Origin: Pseudomonadota bacterium
GTDB lineage: Bacteria; Pseudomonadota; Gammaproteobacteria; Burkholderiales; Rhodocyclaceae
NCBI GenBank assembly: GCA_029776255.1
Contig: JAKOTN010000154.1
Location: 1-49,250 of the forward strand
Direction: 5' to 3'
Length of the DNA stretch: 49,250 nucleotides
A program made the translations under genes and the position numbers. The notes under the pieces are model-generated. The model worked only from the letters and a program-made list of their open reading frames with translations, was not told where the DNA came from and ran no database searches. Positions 9,492 through 21,193 of this stretch are shown one piece after another (the first letter of the stretch is position 1; each line of letters starts with the position of its first letter).

Positions 9492-10535
9492 ATGAAGCTA
9501 CCCCTCCATTTCTACAAGCCCCTCGCCATTGGCGCGCCACAACCCTTGCGTGAACTGCCGGTGCGACCGGAACGAATGATCCACTTCTTCCCGCCGCATA
9601 TCGACAAGATTCGCGCCAAGGCACCGGAAACCGCCCGGCAATGCGACGTGATGTGCGGCAACCTGGAAGACGCCATCCCGATCGAATGCAAGGACGCGGC
9701 CCGCGCCGGCTTCATCGAGCTGCTGTCCCAACACGATTTCGGCGATACCGGCATGTGGGTGCGGATCAACGCCTTGAACAGCCCGTGGGTGCTCGACGAC
9801 CTCCATGAAATCATCAAGCATGTCGGCGACAAACTCGATGTGATCATGATTCCCAAGGTCGAAGGCCCCTGGGACATTCACTTCGTCGATCAATACGTCG
9901 CCTTGCTGGAAGCCAAGTATGGCATCAGGAAACCCATCCTGCTGCACGCCCTGCTGGAAACCGCGCAAGGGGTGACCAATGTCGAGGCGATCTGCGGCGC
10001 CAGTCCGAGAATGCATGGCCTGAGCCTGGGTCCCGCCGATCTCGCCGCCTCGCGCGGCATGAAAACGACGCGCGTCGGCGGCGGACATCCCGGTTACGGC
10101 GTTCTCGCCGACCCGGAAGCCGGTAGCGGACAACGCGCTTTTTTCCAGCAGGATCTCTGGCATTACACCGTCGCACGCATGGTCGATGCCGCCGTCGCGC
10201 ATGGCTTGCGCTCCTTCTACGGCCCGTTCGGCGACCTCAAGGACGAAGCCGCTTGCGAAGCACAGTTCCGCAACGCTTTCCTGATGGGCTGCTCCGGCGC
10301 CTGGTCGCTGGCCCCCAACCAAATCGCCATCGCCAAACGCGTCTTCAGCCCAGACGTCAAGGAAGTCTTGTTCGCCAAGCGCATTCTGGAAGCAATGCCC
10401 GACGGCAGCGGCGTCGCCACCATCGACGGCAAAATGCAGGACGATGCCACCTGGAAACAAGCCAAGGTCATCGTTGATCTGGCCCGCCTGGTGGCGCGGC
10501 GCGATCCGGAACTGGCCGCCGCCTACGGCCTGTAA
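9492..10535 (+). CDS. mcl: Malyl-CoA / beta-methylmalyl-CoA / (S)-citramalyl-CoA lyase
   Basis: This CitE-superfamily lyase acts at two steps. It condenses glyoxylate with propionyl-CoA to beta-methylmalyl-CoA, and it cleaves (S)-citramalyl-CoA to acetyl-CoA and pyruvate. It also handles (S)-malyl-CoA. At 347 residues it has the length of the Chloroflexus trifunctional enzyme and a longer C-terminus than plain CitE. Visible signatures are NLEDAIP (metal-binding Glu/Asp), [20 protein letters not shown] (catalytic Glu) and [14 protein letters not shown], with the C-terminal DDATWKQAK segment. The frame is open further upstream, but the ATG at 9492 has an AGGAG 7 bases before it and gives the family N-terminus. 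It is third from the end of the operon, 68 bp after mct. Confidence 0.92.
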   Translation: MKLPLHFYKPLAIGAPQPLRELPVRPERMIHFFPPHIDKIRAKAPETARQCDVMCGNLEDAIPIECKDAARAGFIELLSQHDFGDTGMWVRINALNSPWVLDDLHEIIKHVGDKLDVIMIPKVEGPWDIHFVDQYVALLEAKYGIRKPILLHALLETAQGVTNVEAICGASPRMHGLSLGPADLAASRGMKTTRVGGGHPGYGVLADPEAGSGQRAFFQQDLWHYTVARMVDAAVAHGLRSFYGPFGDLKDEAACEAQFRNAFLMGCSGAWSLAPNQIAIAKRVFSPDVKEVLFAKRILEAMPDGSGVATIDGKMQDDATWKQAKVIVDLARLVARRDPELAAAYGL

Positions 10536-10569
10536 AATAGTCAGACAGAAGAAACAGGGAGACCGTCGC

Positions 10570-11628
10570 ATGAGTGAAAAGACCCGCCTGGGCAATTTTT
10601 TCGAAGATTTCAGCGTGGGACAAACCATTGCCCATGCCACGCCACGCACCCTCACCGAAGGCGATGTCGCCCTCTACACCGCTCTCACCGGTTCGCGTTT
10701 CGCCACCAGCTCGGCCGACACCTTCGCGCACAGTCTGGGATTTCCACGCTCGCCGGTGGGCGATCTGCTCGCTTTCAACGTGGTCTTCGGCAAGACCGTG
10801 CCCGACATTTCACTAAATGCCATCGCCAACCTTGGCTACGCCGCCGGCCGCTTCGGGCATCCGGTCTATCCGGGCGACACGCTCAACGCCGATTCGACGG
10901 TCATCGGCCTCAAGGAGAACAGCGATGGCAAGAGCGGCATCGTGTACGTCCGCTCGTGCGGCATCAACCAGCGCGGGCAGATCGCGCTCGAATATTGCCG
11001 CTGGGTGATGGTGCGCAAGCGCGATCCGTCCTCGCCGGCGCCGGAAGCCGTCGTGCCGGAGCTGCCCGACGCGGTACCGGCAAACGAGCTGATCGTTCCG
11101 GCAGGCATTCGCATCGATCAGTACGATTGCGCGCTCGCCGGCAGCACCGACATGTGGGACGACTACGAAATCGGCGAGCGGATCGATCACGTCGACGGGA
11201 TGACGATCGAGGAAAGCGAACACATGATGGCCACCCGCCTCTATCAGAACACCGCCCGGGTGCATTTCAACCAGCAAACCGAGCAGTCCGGCCGCTTCGG
11301 CCGACGCCTCGTCTACGGCGGTCACATCATCAGTCTGGCGCGCGCGCTGAGCTACAACGGTCTGGCCAACGGGTTCAGCGTCGCCGCGATCAACGGGGGG
11401 CGGCATGTCGCGCCCGCTTTCGCCGGCGACACGGTTTACGCCTGGTCGGAAATCCTCGACAAGATGATGCTGCCGGGGCGGAACGACATCGGCGCTCTAC
11501 GTTTGCGAACGGTGGCCACCAAGAACCGGCACGGCGCGGACTTCCCTTACAAACTCGCCGACGGCCGTTACGACCCCTGCGTATTGCTCGACTTCGACTA
11601 CACGGTGCTGTTTCCGCGACGACAGTAA
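10570..11628 (+). CDS. mch: Mesaconyl-C1-CoA hydratase (beta-methylmalyl-CoA dehydratase)
   Basis: The enzyme dehydrates erythro-beta-methylmalyl-CoA, the Mcl product, to mesaconyl-C1-CoA. The 352-residue protein is a double hot-dog, MaoC-like enzyme of the Mch type. It starts with GNFFEDFSVGQ, has SPVGDLLAFNVVFGKTVPDIS in the first half and an RVHFNQQTEQSGRFGRRLVYGGHI-type hydratase loop in the second; the motif extends from about residue 234 to 257. AGGGAG at 10556-10561 fits the ATG at 10570. It follows mcl by 34 bp and closes the cluster. The same enzyme type also acts in the ethylmalonyl-CoA pathway. Here mct and meh are adjacent, and that pathway's crotonyl-CoA carboxylase is absent from the window, so the 3HP-type cycle is the better reading. 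Confidence 0.9.
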   Translation: MSEKTRLGNFFEDFSVGQTIAHATPRTLTEGDVALYTALTGSRFATSSADTFAHSLGFPRSPVGDLLAFNVVFGKTVPDISLNAIANLGYAAGRFGHPVYPGDTLNADSTVIGLKENSDGKSGIVYVRSCGINQRGQIALEYCRWVMVRKRDPSSPAPEAVVPELPDAVPANELIVPAGIRIDQYDCALAGSTDMWDDYEIGERIDHVDGMTIEESEHMMATRLYQNTARVHFNQQTEQSGRFGRRLVYGGHIISLARALSYNGLANGFSVAAINGGRHVAPAFAGDTVYAWSEILDKMMLPGRNDIGALRLRTVATKNRHGADFPYKLADGRYDPCVLLDFDYTVLFPRRQ

Positions 11629-11864
11629 ATCGCGTCCGCTGCCACTGGCGGCCCCGTGATCCTCGACGGAATTCGGCCGACAACCCGACTGGCAAACCAG
11701 CCGCTCCCGCCGCCACAAGAAAAACACCAAACTGGTGCATCGCCGGGCGTGACCGCGAACCGGAACAGTGCGTCGCCCGGCCTCGAACCCTCCTGTTTGT
11801 CCCCTCGCCGGTGCGACGCGCGGCCCCGGCGAACCAATAAAGGGCATCAGTCGACGCATCGATG

Positions 11865-11893
11865 TTTTCAATAGACTTGAACTCCGTTATGCT
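11865..11893 (+). promoter_or_regulatory. Candidate sigma70 promoter upstream of the oxidoreductase operon
   Basis: TTTTCA (11865-11870), a 17-bp spacer and TATGCT (11888-11893) lie 46 bp before the ATG of the gamma-subunit gene. The 310-bp gap from mch (11629-11938) holds no convincing gene, and I see no clear intrinsic terminator in it. Read-through from the mch operon therefore cannot be excluded. Confidence 0.4.
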
Positions 11894-11938
11894 GAGCGAA
11901 CGTCACAGAAGCGAAACAAAACAACACAGGAGGAAGCA

Positions 11939-12535
11939 ATGTTCCAGGTACGAATACACGGTCGCGGTGGCCAGGGTGTGGTAACGGCCGCCGAGATGTT
12001 GTCTATCGCCGCATTTGAGGAAGGTCGCCACGCCCAGGCCTTTCCGAGCTTCGGTTCCGAACGCACCGGCGCGCCGGTCGTCGCCTTCTGTCGAATTGCC
12101 GACAAGGAAATTCGGCTACGCGAACCGATCATGGAGCCCGACGCGCTGATCATCCAGGACCCGACGCTGCTCTATCAGGTCGACGTGTTCTCGGGCTTGA
12201 AGAAAGGCGGTCTGATTCTGATCAACACCAGTCGCAGCTTCACCGAGCTCGGGCTTGCCGACTACGTTCGCGACTGGCCGGCGGAGAAACTGTGTACGGT
12301 TCCCGCCACGGACCTTGGCCGCAAACATGTCGGTCGCCCCATGCCAAATGTGCCCTTGCTCGGCGGCTTCGCGGCTGCCGCCGGCATCCTCCGGCTGGAA
12401 TCCGTCGTCAAGGCCATCAACGCAAAATTCTCGGACAAGATCGCCAGCGGCAACATCGCCGCCGCCACCGAAGCGTATCAATTCGTCAACGATGAGATCG
12501 CCGCCGCTTGTCATCAGGAGACCGCTCATGCTTAA
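11939..12535 (+). CDS. porG: 2-oxoacid:acceptor oxidoreductase gamma subunit (probable pyruvate:ferredoxin oxidoreductase)
   Basis: The 198-residue protein is the gamma (CoA-binding) subunit of a multi-subunit 2-oxoacid:ferredoxin oxidoreductase. It begins with the hallmark HGRGGQGVVTAAEML and continues with AFPSFGSERTGAPV and IMEPDALIIQDPTLL. A full AGGAGG (11928-11933) is correctly spaced to the ATG at 11939. The gene order is gamma, alpha, beta, then a flavoprotein, and the stop overlaps the start of the alpha gene by 8 bp. Pyruvate is the favoured substrate because Mcl makes pyruvate and acetyl-CoA directly upstream and ppdK follows. 2-Oxoglutarate or another 2-oxoacid cannot be ruled out from sequence. 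Confidence 0.85.
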   Translation: MFQVRIHGRGGQGVVTAAEMLSIAAFEEGRHAQAFPSFGSERTGAPVVAFCRIADKEIRLREPIMEPDALIIQDPTLLYQVDVFSGLKKGGLILINTSRSFTELGLADYVRDWPAEKLCTVPATDLGRKHVGRPMPNVPLLGGFAAAAGILRLESVVKAINAKFSDKIASGNIAAATEAYQFVNDEIAAACHQETAHA

Positions 12536-13781
12536 ACAAACCGAAGGTTCGCACGCTGTTGCCGAAGCCATCGCCCTGTGCCGGCCGGAAGTGATCTGCG
12601 CCTACCCGATTTCACCGCAAACGCACATTGTCGAAGGCTTGGGTGAAATGGTGAAAGCCGGCGAAGTCAAAGACTGCGAATTCATCAACGTCGAGTCCGA
12701 ATTCGCGGCGATGAGTGTCGCCATCGGCTCCTCGGCCACCGGCGCCCGCACCTACACCGCCACCGCCTCGCAAGGTCTGCTATTCATGGTCGAGGCGGTC
12801 TACAACGCCTCCGGCCTCGGCCTGCCGATCGTCATGACGGTGGCCAATCGTGCCATCGGCGCGCCGATCAACATCTGGAACGATCACTCCGACTCGCTTT
12901 CGCAGCGCGATTGCGGCTGGATTCAATTGTTCGCCGAAACCAACCAGGAAGCGCTGGATCTTCACATCCAGGCGTTCAAGCTGGCGGAAGAAATCAGTCT
13001 GCCGGTCATGGTGTGCATGGACGGCTTCATTCTGACGCACGCATACGAGCGCGTCGATGTGCCGACTCAGGAACAAGTCGACGCTTTCCTGCCACCGTAC
13101 GAGCCACGCCAGGTGCTGGACCCGAAGGAGCCGGTGTCGATCGGCGCCATGGTCGGTCCGGAAGCCTTCTCGGAAGTCCGTTATCTGGCGCACGCCAAAC
13201 AGATGCAAGCGCTCGAACTGATTCCGAAGCTGGCCGAGCAGTTTCAGGCGGTCTTCGGTCGCGACAGCGGCGGTCTGACCCATACCTATCGCACCGAAGA
13301 CGCCGAAGTCATCGTCGTCGCCATGGGTTCGGTGCTCGGCACGATCAAGGACACCGTGGATGAAATGCGCGAGGCCGGCGATAAGATCGGCGTGCTGGGG
13401 ATCACCTCTTACCGGCCATTCCCGATCGACGCGGTTCGCTCCGCGTTGCAGAACGCACAACGCGTGGTCGTGCTCGAAAAAAGCCTGGCGGTCGGTATCG
13501 GCGGCATCGTGTCGACCGACGTGCGCATGGCGATGTCGGGCCTGAATCTCCACGGTCACACCGTTGTCGCCGGTCTCGGCGGCAGAGCGATCACGCGCAA
13601 ATCGCTGCGCGCCTTGTTCACCAAAGCCTTGCGTGGCGAACTCGAGCACCTCACTTTCCTCGATCTCGACTGGAAAGTGGTCAACAAACAACTTGAACGC
13701 GAGCGCACGACCCGCCGTTCGGGTCCGGCGGCCGAAAGCATGCTGCGCGACGTCGGCGTCATTGCCGCGCGCATTGGTTGA
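12528..13781 (+). CDS. porA: 2-oxoacid:acceptor oxidoreductase alpha subunit (probable pyruvate:ferredoxin oxidoreductase)
   Basis: This 417-residue subunit combines the PYR-type domain (EGSHAVAEAIALCRPEVICA, YPISPQTHIVE) with transketolase C-like domain II. The INVESEFAAMSVAIGSSATG segment contains the conserved Glu that activates thiamine diphosphate. TATASQGLLFM and ANRAIGAPINIWNDHSD are typical of the pyruvate-oxidising branch. The ATG at 12528 has AGGAG 7 bases upstream, inside the end of porG. The beta gene follows 11 bp after the stop. Assignment to pyruvate rather than 2-oxoglutarate rests on family resemblance and context, not on a decisive residue. Confidence 0.85.
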   Translation: MLKQTEGSHAVAEAIALCRPEVICAYPISPQTHIVEGLGEMVKAGEVKDCEFINVESEFAAMSVAIGSSATGARTYTATASQGLLFMVEAVYNASGLGLPIVMTVANRAIGAPINIWNDHSDSLSQRDCGWIQLFAETNQEALDLHIQAFKLAEEISLPVMVCMDGFILTHAYERVDVPTQEQVDAFLPPYEPRQVLDPKEPVSIGAMVGPEAFSEVRYLAHAKQMQALELIPKLAEQFQAVFGRDSGGLTHTYRTEDAEVIVVAMGSVLGTIKDTVDEMREAGDKIGVLGITSYRPFPIDAVRSALQNAQRVVVLEKSLAVGIGGIVSTDVRMAMSGLNLHGHTVVAGLGGRAITRKSLRALFTKALRGELEHLTFLDLDWKVVNKQLERERTTRRSGPAAESMLRDVGVIAARIG

Positions 13782-13792
13782 GGGGATACGAC

Positions 13793-14806
13793 ATGAGTTT
13801 TCAACCCGTCCATTTTTATCAAACTGGCACCTTCACCGTTGGCAACCGTCTGCTCACCGCCGAGGAACGCAGCGTGCAGGCCAACATCGAGCGCACCAAT
13901 TCGCTGAACTCGGGACACCGTGCCTGCCAAGGCTGCGGCGAGGCACTCGGCGCCCGCTACGCCATCGATGCGGCGATGAACGCCGCGCGCGGCCGTCTGA
14001 TCGCCGCCAACGCCACCGGCTGCCTTGAAGTTTTCTCCACGCCCTACCCGGAAACGTCCTGGCAAATTCCCTGGATCCACTCGCTGTTCGGCAACACCGC
14101 CGCGGTCGCCACCGGTATTGCGGCGGCAATCAAGATCAAACGGCAGAAAGGCCAGTCCGGCGATGTCCGCGTCGTCGCGCAGGGCGGCGACGGCGGCACC
14201 ACCGACATCGGTTTCGGCTGCCTTTCCGGAATGTTCGAGCGCAACGACGATGTGCTCTACATCTGCTACGACAACGGCGGCTACATGAATACCGGCGTGC
14301 AACGCAGTTCGGCCACCCCGCCGGCCGCGCGCACGGCGACCACCATGCCAGTCGGCCCCGAACCGGGCAACGCCTTCGGCCAGGGCAAGTTTGTCCCGGC
14401 CATCGCCATGGCGCATGAAATCCCCTACGTGGCGACCGCCACCGTCGCCGACCTGCGCGACCTTGAAGCCAAGGTCACCAAAGCGATGAGCATCCGCGGC
14501 GCGCGCTACATTCAGATTTTGGTGCCCTGCCCGCTCGGCTGGGGCGCGGCGTCGCACGACACCATCCGCCTGGCGCGCCTGGCCAAGGAAACCGGCATCT
14601 TTCCAGTTTTCGAGGCGGAAAACGGCGAAGTCACCAGCGTGCTCAAAATCCGCCGGCCATTGCCCGTCGAAGATTATTTGAAGCTCCAGAAACGTTACGC
14701 CCATCTGTTCGGCAAGACGCCGGCCTTGGCGACGATCGCGCGCCTGCAAGCGGCGGCGGACAAGAACATTCGAAAATATGGACTGCTTGACCAGGAGGCA
14801 AACTGA
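13793..14806 (+). CDS. porB: 2-oxoacid:acceptor oxidoreductase beta subunit (thiamine diphosphate-binding)
   Basis: The 337-residue beta subunit binds thiamine diphosphate-Mg and one 4Fe-4S cluster. GGDGGTTDIGFGCLSGMFER and the downstream YDNGGYMNTG form the GDG...N diphosphate-binding motif. Cysteines for the cluster are seen in HRACQGCGEALG, ATGCLEVFSTP and LVPCPLGW. The YMNTGVQRS segment is typical of pyruvate-type enzymes. The start ATG at 13793 is preceded by GAGGGG. Its TGA stop shares one base with the ATG of the next gene (TGATG), so the flavoprotein is translationally coupled to it. Confidence 0.88.
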   Translation: MSFQPVHFYQTGTFTVGNRLLTAEERSVQANIERTNSLNSGHRACQGCGEALGARYAIDAAMNAARGRLIAANATGCLEVFSTPYPETSWQIPWIHSLFGNTAAVATGIAAAIKIKRQKGQSGDVRVVAQGGDGGTTDIGFGCLSGMFERNDDVLYICYDNGGYMNTGVQRSSATPPAARTATTMPVGPEPGNAFGQGKFVPAIAMAHEIPYVATATVADLRDLEAKVTKAMSIRGARYIQILVPCPLGWGAASHDTIRLARLAKETGIFPVFEAENGEVTSVLKIRRPLPVEDYLKLQKRYAHLFGKTPALATIARLQAAADKNIRKYGLLDQEAN

Positions 14807-16428
14807 TGGATAAGCCCTTTGCCATAACCCTCGATCCCGGCTCTTCGCTGGCCAACCGCACCGGCTCCTGGCGAACCTCGCGGCCGGTTTATCTCGACCG
14901 CTTGCCGCCGTGCAACAAACAATGCCCTGCCGGTGAAGACATTCAAGGCTGGCTGTTCCATGCCGAATCCGGCGATTACGAAAGCGCCTGGCGACATCTG
15001 ACCACGGACAACCCCTTCCCGGCGATCATGGGACGCGTCTGCTACCACACCTGTGAAGGCGCCTGCAACCGCGGGCAAGTCGACGCGGCGGTCGGCATCA
15101 ATTCCGTCGAGCGTTTTCTCGGCGACGAAGCGCTCAAGCGCGGCTGGAAACTCTCCGCGCCGACCAGCGACACCGGCAAGCATGTGCTGGTCGTCGGTGC
15201 CGGTCCATCCGGGATGTCGGCCGCCTATCATTTGCGCCGCCTCGGTCATCGGGTCACCATTCACGAAGCCGGTCCCATGCTCGGCGGCATGATGCGTTTC
15301 GGTATTCCGAAATACCGCCTGCCGCGCGATGTGCTGGACGCGGAAATGCAGCGTGTGGTCGACATGGGAATCACCGTTCACCTGAACAGCAAGGTCGACA
15401 ACATCTTGTCGACCATGCAAGAAGGTACGTTCGATGCCGCCTTCCTGGCCGTCGGTGCGCACATCGGCAAGCGGGCGCGCATTCCGGCGGGTGACGCGGC
15501 GAAAATCATCGACGCCATCTCGCTGCTGCGCAGCATGGAAGGTGAAGAAAAACCGCTGCTCGGCCGCCGCGTCGTCGTTTACGGCGGCGGCAACACGGCG
15601 ATCGACGTGGCGCGTACCGCCAAGCGCATGGGTGCCGAACCGCTGATCGTTTACCGCCGCACCCGCGAAAAAATGCCTGCACACGATTTCGAAGTCGAGG
15701 AAGCGTTGCAAGAAGGCGTGATGGTCAAGTGGTTGTCGACCATCAAGCAAGCCGGTGAATCGTCGCTGACCATTGAAAAGATGGCTCTGGACAGCAACGG
15801 TTTTCCGCAACCGACCGGCGAATTCGAAACCATCGAGGCCGACTCGCTGGTTCTCGCGCTCGGCCAGGATGTCGATCTCGGCCTGCTTGACGGCGTTCCC
15901 GGACTGGAAGTCAGCGACGGCGTGGTTCAGGTCGACGCCAACATGATGACCGGCCACGCCGGCATTTTCGCGGGTGGCGACATGGTGCCGGCCGAGCGCA
16001 ACGTCACCGTCGGTATCGGCCACGGCAAGAAAGCCGCCCGGAATATCGATGCCTGGCTGCGTGGCGAGCAATACGTCGCCCCGACCAAGCATGAGGTCGC
16101 GTCTTTCCAAAACCTCAATCCCTGGTATTACGCCGACGCACCGAAAACGGTACGGCCGATGTTGGACATCATTCGCCGCCAGTCCACTTTTGACGAAGTG
16201 CAAGGCGGCCTCGACGAAAATACGGCCCTGTTCGAAGCTCGCCGCTGTTTGTCTTGCGGTAACTGTTTCGAATGCGACAACTGTTACGGTGTGTGCCCGG
16301 ACAATGCGGTAATCAAACTCGGAGCCGGCAAGCGCTTCGAGTTCAACTACGACTACTGCAAGGGTTGTGGCATGTGCGTCGCCGAATGTCCATGCGGCGC
16401 GATCAAGATGGAAGCGGAAGAAATTTGA
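14806..16428 (+). CDS. porD: GltD-like NAD(P)H flavoprotein fused to a 2[4Fe-4S] ferredoxin (delta subunit of the oxidoreductase)
   Basis: The 540-residue fusion has three parts. An N-terminal Cys-rich segment (Cys36, Cys40, Cys79, Cys83, Cys87) resembles the Fe-S part of the glutamate synthase small subunit. The middle has an FAD Rossmann motif near residue 127 (VLVVGAGPSGMSAAYHLRR) and an NAD(P)H motif VVVYGGGNTAIDVARTAKRM. The C-terminus is a bacterial 2[4Fe-4S] ferredoxin whose Cys clusters start at Cys481 (CLSCGNC) and Cys518 (CKGCGMCVAECPCG). It replaces the small ferredoxin delta subunit usual in such complexes and should link 2-oxoacid oxidation to NAD(P) directly. AGGAGG at 14793-14798 precedes its ATG. 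Confidence 0.85.
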   Translation: MDKPFAITLDPGSSLANRTGSWRTSRPVYLDRLPPCNKQCPAGEDIQGWLFHAESGDYESAWRHLTTDNPFPAIMGRVCYHTCEGACNRGQVDAAVGINSVERFLGDEALKRGWKLSAPTSDTGKHVLVVGAGPSGMSAAYHLRRLGHRVTIHEAGPMLGGMMRFGIPKYRLPRDVLDAEMQRVVDMGITVHLNSKVDNILSTMQEGTFDAAFLAVGAHIGKRARIPAGDAAKIIDAISLLRSMEGEEKPLLGRRVVVYGGGNTAIDVARTAKRMGAEPLIVYRRTREKMPAHDFEVEEALQEGVMVKWLSTIKQAGESSLTIEKMALDSNGFPQPTGEFETIEADSLVLALGQDVDLGLLDGVPGLEVSDGVVQVDANMMTGHAGIFAGGDMVPAERNVTVGIGHGKKAARNIDAWLRGEQYVAPTKHEVASFQNLNPWYYADAPKTVRPMLDIIRRQSTFDEVQGGLDENTALFEARRCLSCGNCFECDNCYGVCPDNAVIKLGAGKRFEFNYDYCKGCGMCVAECPCGAIKMEAEEI

Positions 16429-16451
16429 CCGTCGTGTAGTATCCATCTCGT

Positions 16452-16480
16452 CGCTCCCGCCCCATGAAACGGCGGGAGCG
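16452..16480 (+). terminator. GC hairpin downstream of porD (no U-tract)
   Basis: A perfect 10-bp stem (CGCTCCCGCC / GGCGGGAGCG) with a 9-base loop lies 23 bp after the porD stop. No T-run follows, so it may stabilise the 3' end rather than terminate transcription. Confidence 0.4.
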
Positions 16481-16528
16481 CGAAAATACAGTGGCCCGAT
16501 CCCGGTGTCCGGGTCGCCCCTTCTCAAG

Positions 16529-16561
16529 GCGCTTCAACGCTGCCGTTTGAAGCGTCTTTTA
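16529..16561 (+). terminator. Intrinsic terminator or attenuator ahead of ppdK
   Basis: CGCTTCAA (16530-16537) pairs with TTGAAGCG (16547-16554) across a 9-base loop, and the stem runs straight into TCTTTTAT. It ends only 27 bp before the ppdK start. Either ppdK has a promoter overlapping this stem, or the hairpin tunes read-through from the por operon. Confidence 0.5.
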
Positions 16562-16587
16562 TCCGTCTTCATTCCAGCGAGGTATTT

Positions 16588-19317
<2,730 letters not shown>

Positions 19318-19419
19318 GTAAACGCACCGTAGTCCGGCGGGACGTGCCGTTTCCCGATTCCGCTCCGGGTAATCTCCGGGGCGGCGACGGTAGACGGTAA
19401 GGCTTGTCGGAACATCATC

Positions 19420-19453
19420 GACGAGGACCCCTGGCTTGCCACGGGTCCTCGTT
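19420..19453 (+). terminator. Hairpin downstream of ppdK
   Basis: ACGAGGACCC (19421-19430) pairs with GGGTCCTCGT (19443-19452) across a 12-base loop, and C19420/G19453 extends the stem. The stem is strong but no T-run follows. Its position about 100 bp after the ppdK stop fits the end of that transcript. Nothing else was recognised in the 197-bp ppdK-tgt gap. Confidence 0.4.
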
Positions 19454-19496
19454 GCCATCCAGTGGCACATCCGCCGAAATTCAGCCGCAGGATTAA

Positions 19497-20741
<1,245 letters not shown>

Positions 20742-20751
20742 GCGCAAGTGG

Positions 20752-20757
20752 TACAAT
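20752..20757 (+). promoter_or_regulatory. Possible -10 element for yajC-secDF
   Basis: TACAAT sits 40 bp before the yajC GTG in the 56-bp tgt-yajC gap. No convincing -35 lies at the right distance, so transcription from tgt may also drive these genes. Confidence 0.3.
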
Positions 20758-20797
20758 CGCCGGTCCAAATTCACACACGCCGCTTTAGGAGACCACT

Positions 20798-21124
20798 GTG
20801 CTAATCAGTGCCGCTTACGCTCAGCAGACCGCCGCCACCGATCCCACGGGGGGGTTGATGCAGTTCATGCCCATTATTCTGATGTTCGTGGTGCTTTATT
20901 TTTTGATGATCCGGCCACAGATGAAACGCGCCAAGGAACACAAAGCGCTGCTTGAAGCCTTGACCAAGGGCGATGAAGTCGTGACCGGCGGCGGCATTGC
21001 CGGCCGCGTCACCCGGGTCAACGAAAATTTCATCACTCTCGAAGTCGCCAACGCGGTCGAAATCCAGGTGCAGAAGCAGGCCGTCACGCTGGTCCTGCCC
21101 AAAGGAACGCTGAAAGCGCTTTAA
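20798..21124 (+). CDS. yajC: YajC, Sec preprotein translocase accessory subunit
   Basis: This small inner-membrane partner of SecDF has 108 residues. One membrane segment (about residues 21-41, MQFMPIILMFVVLYFLMIRP) is followed by a cytosolic domain with the family motif KGDEVVTGGGIAGRV. It starts with GTG at 20798, and AGGAG (20787-20791) sits 6 bases upstream. It lies 69 bp before secD. Confidence 0.93.
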   Translation: MLISAAYAQQTAATDPTGGLMQFMPIILMFVVLYFLMIRPQMKRAKEHKALLEALTKGDEVVTGGGIAGRVTRVNENFITLEVANAVEIQVQKQAVTLVLPKGTLKAL

Positions 21125-21193
21125 CGCCTAGACTTCCCGTCGGGCGACTCACCGTCCGGCGGCTCCCGCCGCCTCCACCGATTGCTAGCCGCC

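Noticed and set aside
4470-11628. Full autotrophic 3-hydroxypropionate CO2 fixation
   Set aside because: Malonyl-CoA reductase, propionyl-CoA synthase and the carboxylases are not present here; only the glyoxylate-assimilating half is supported.
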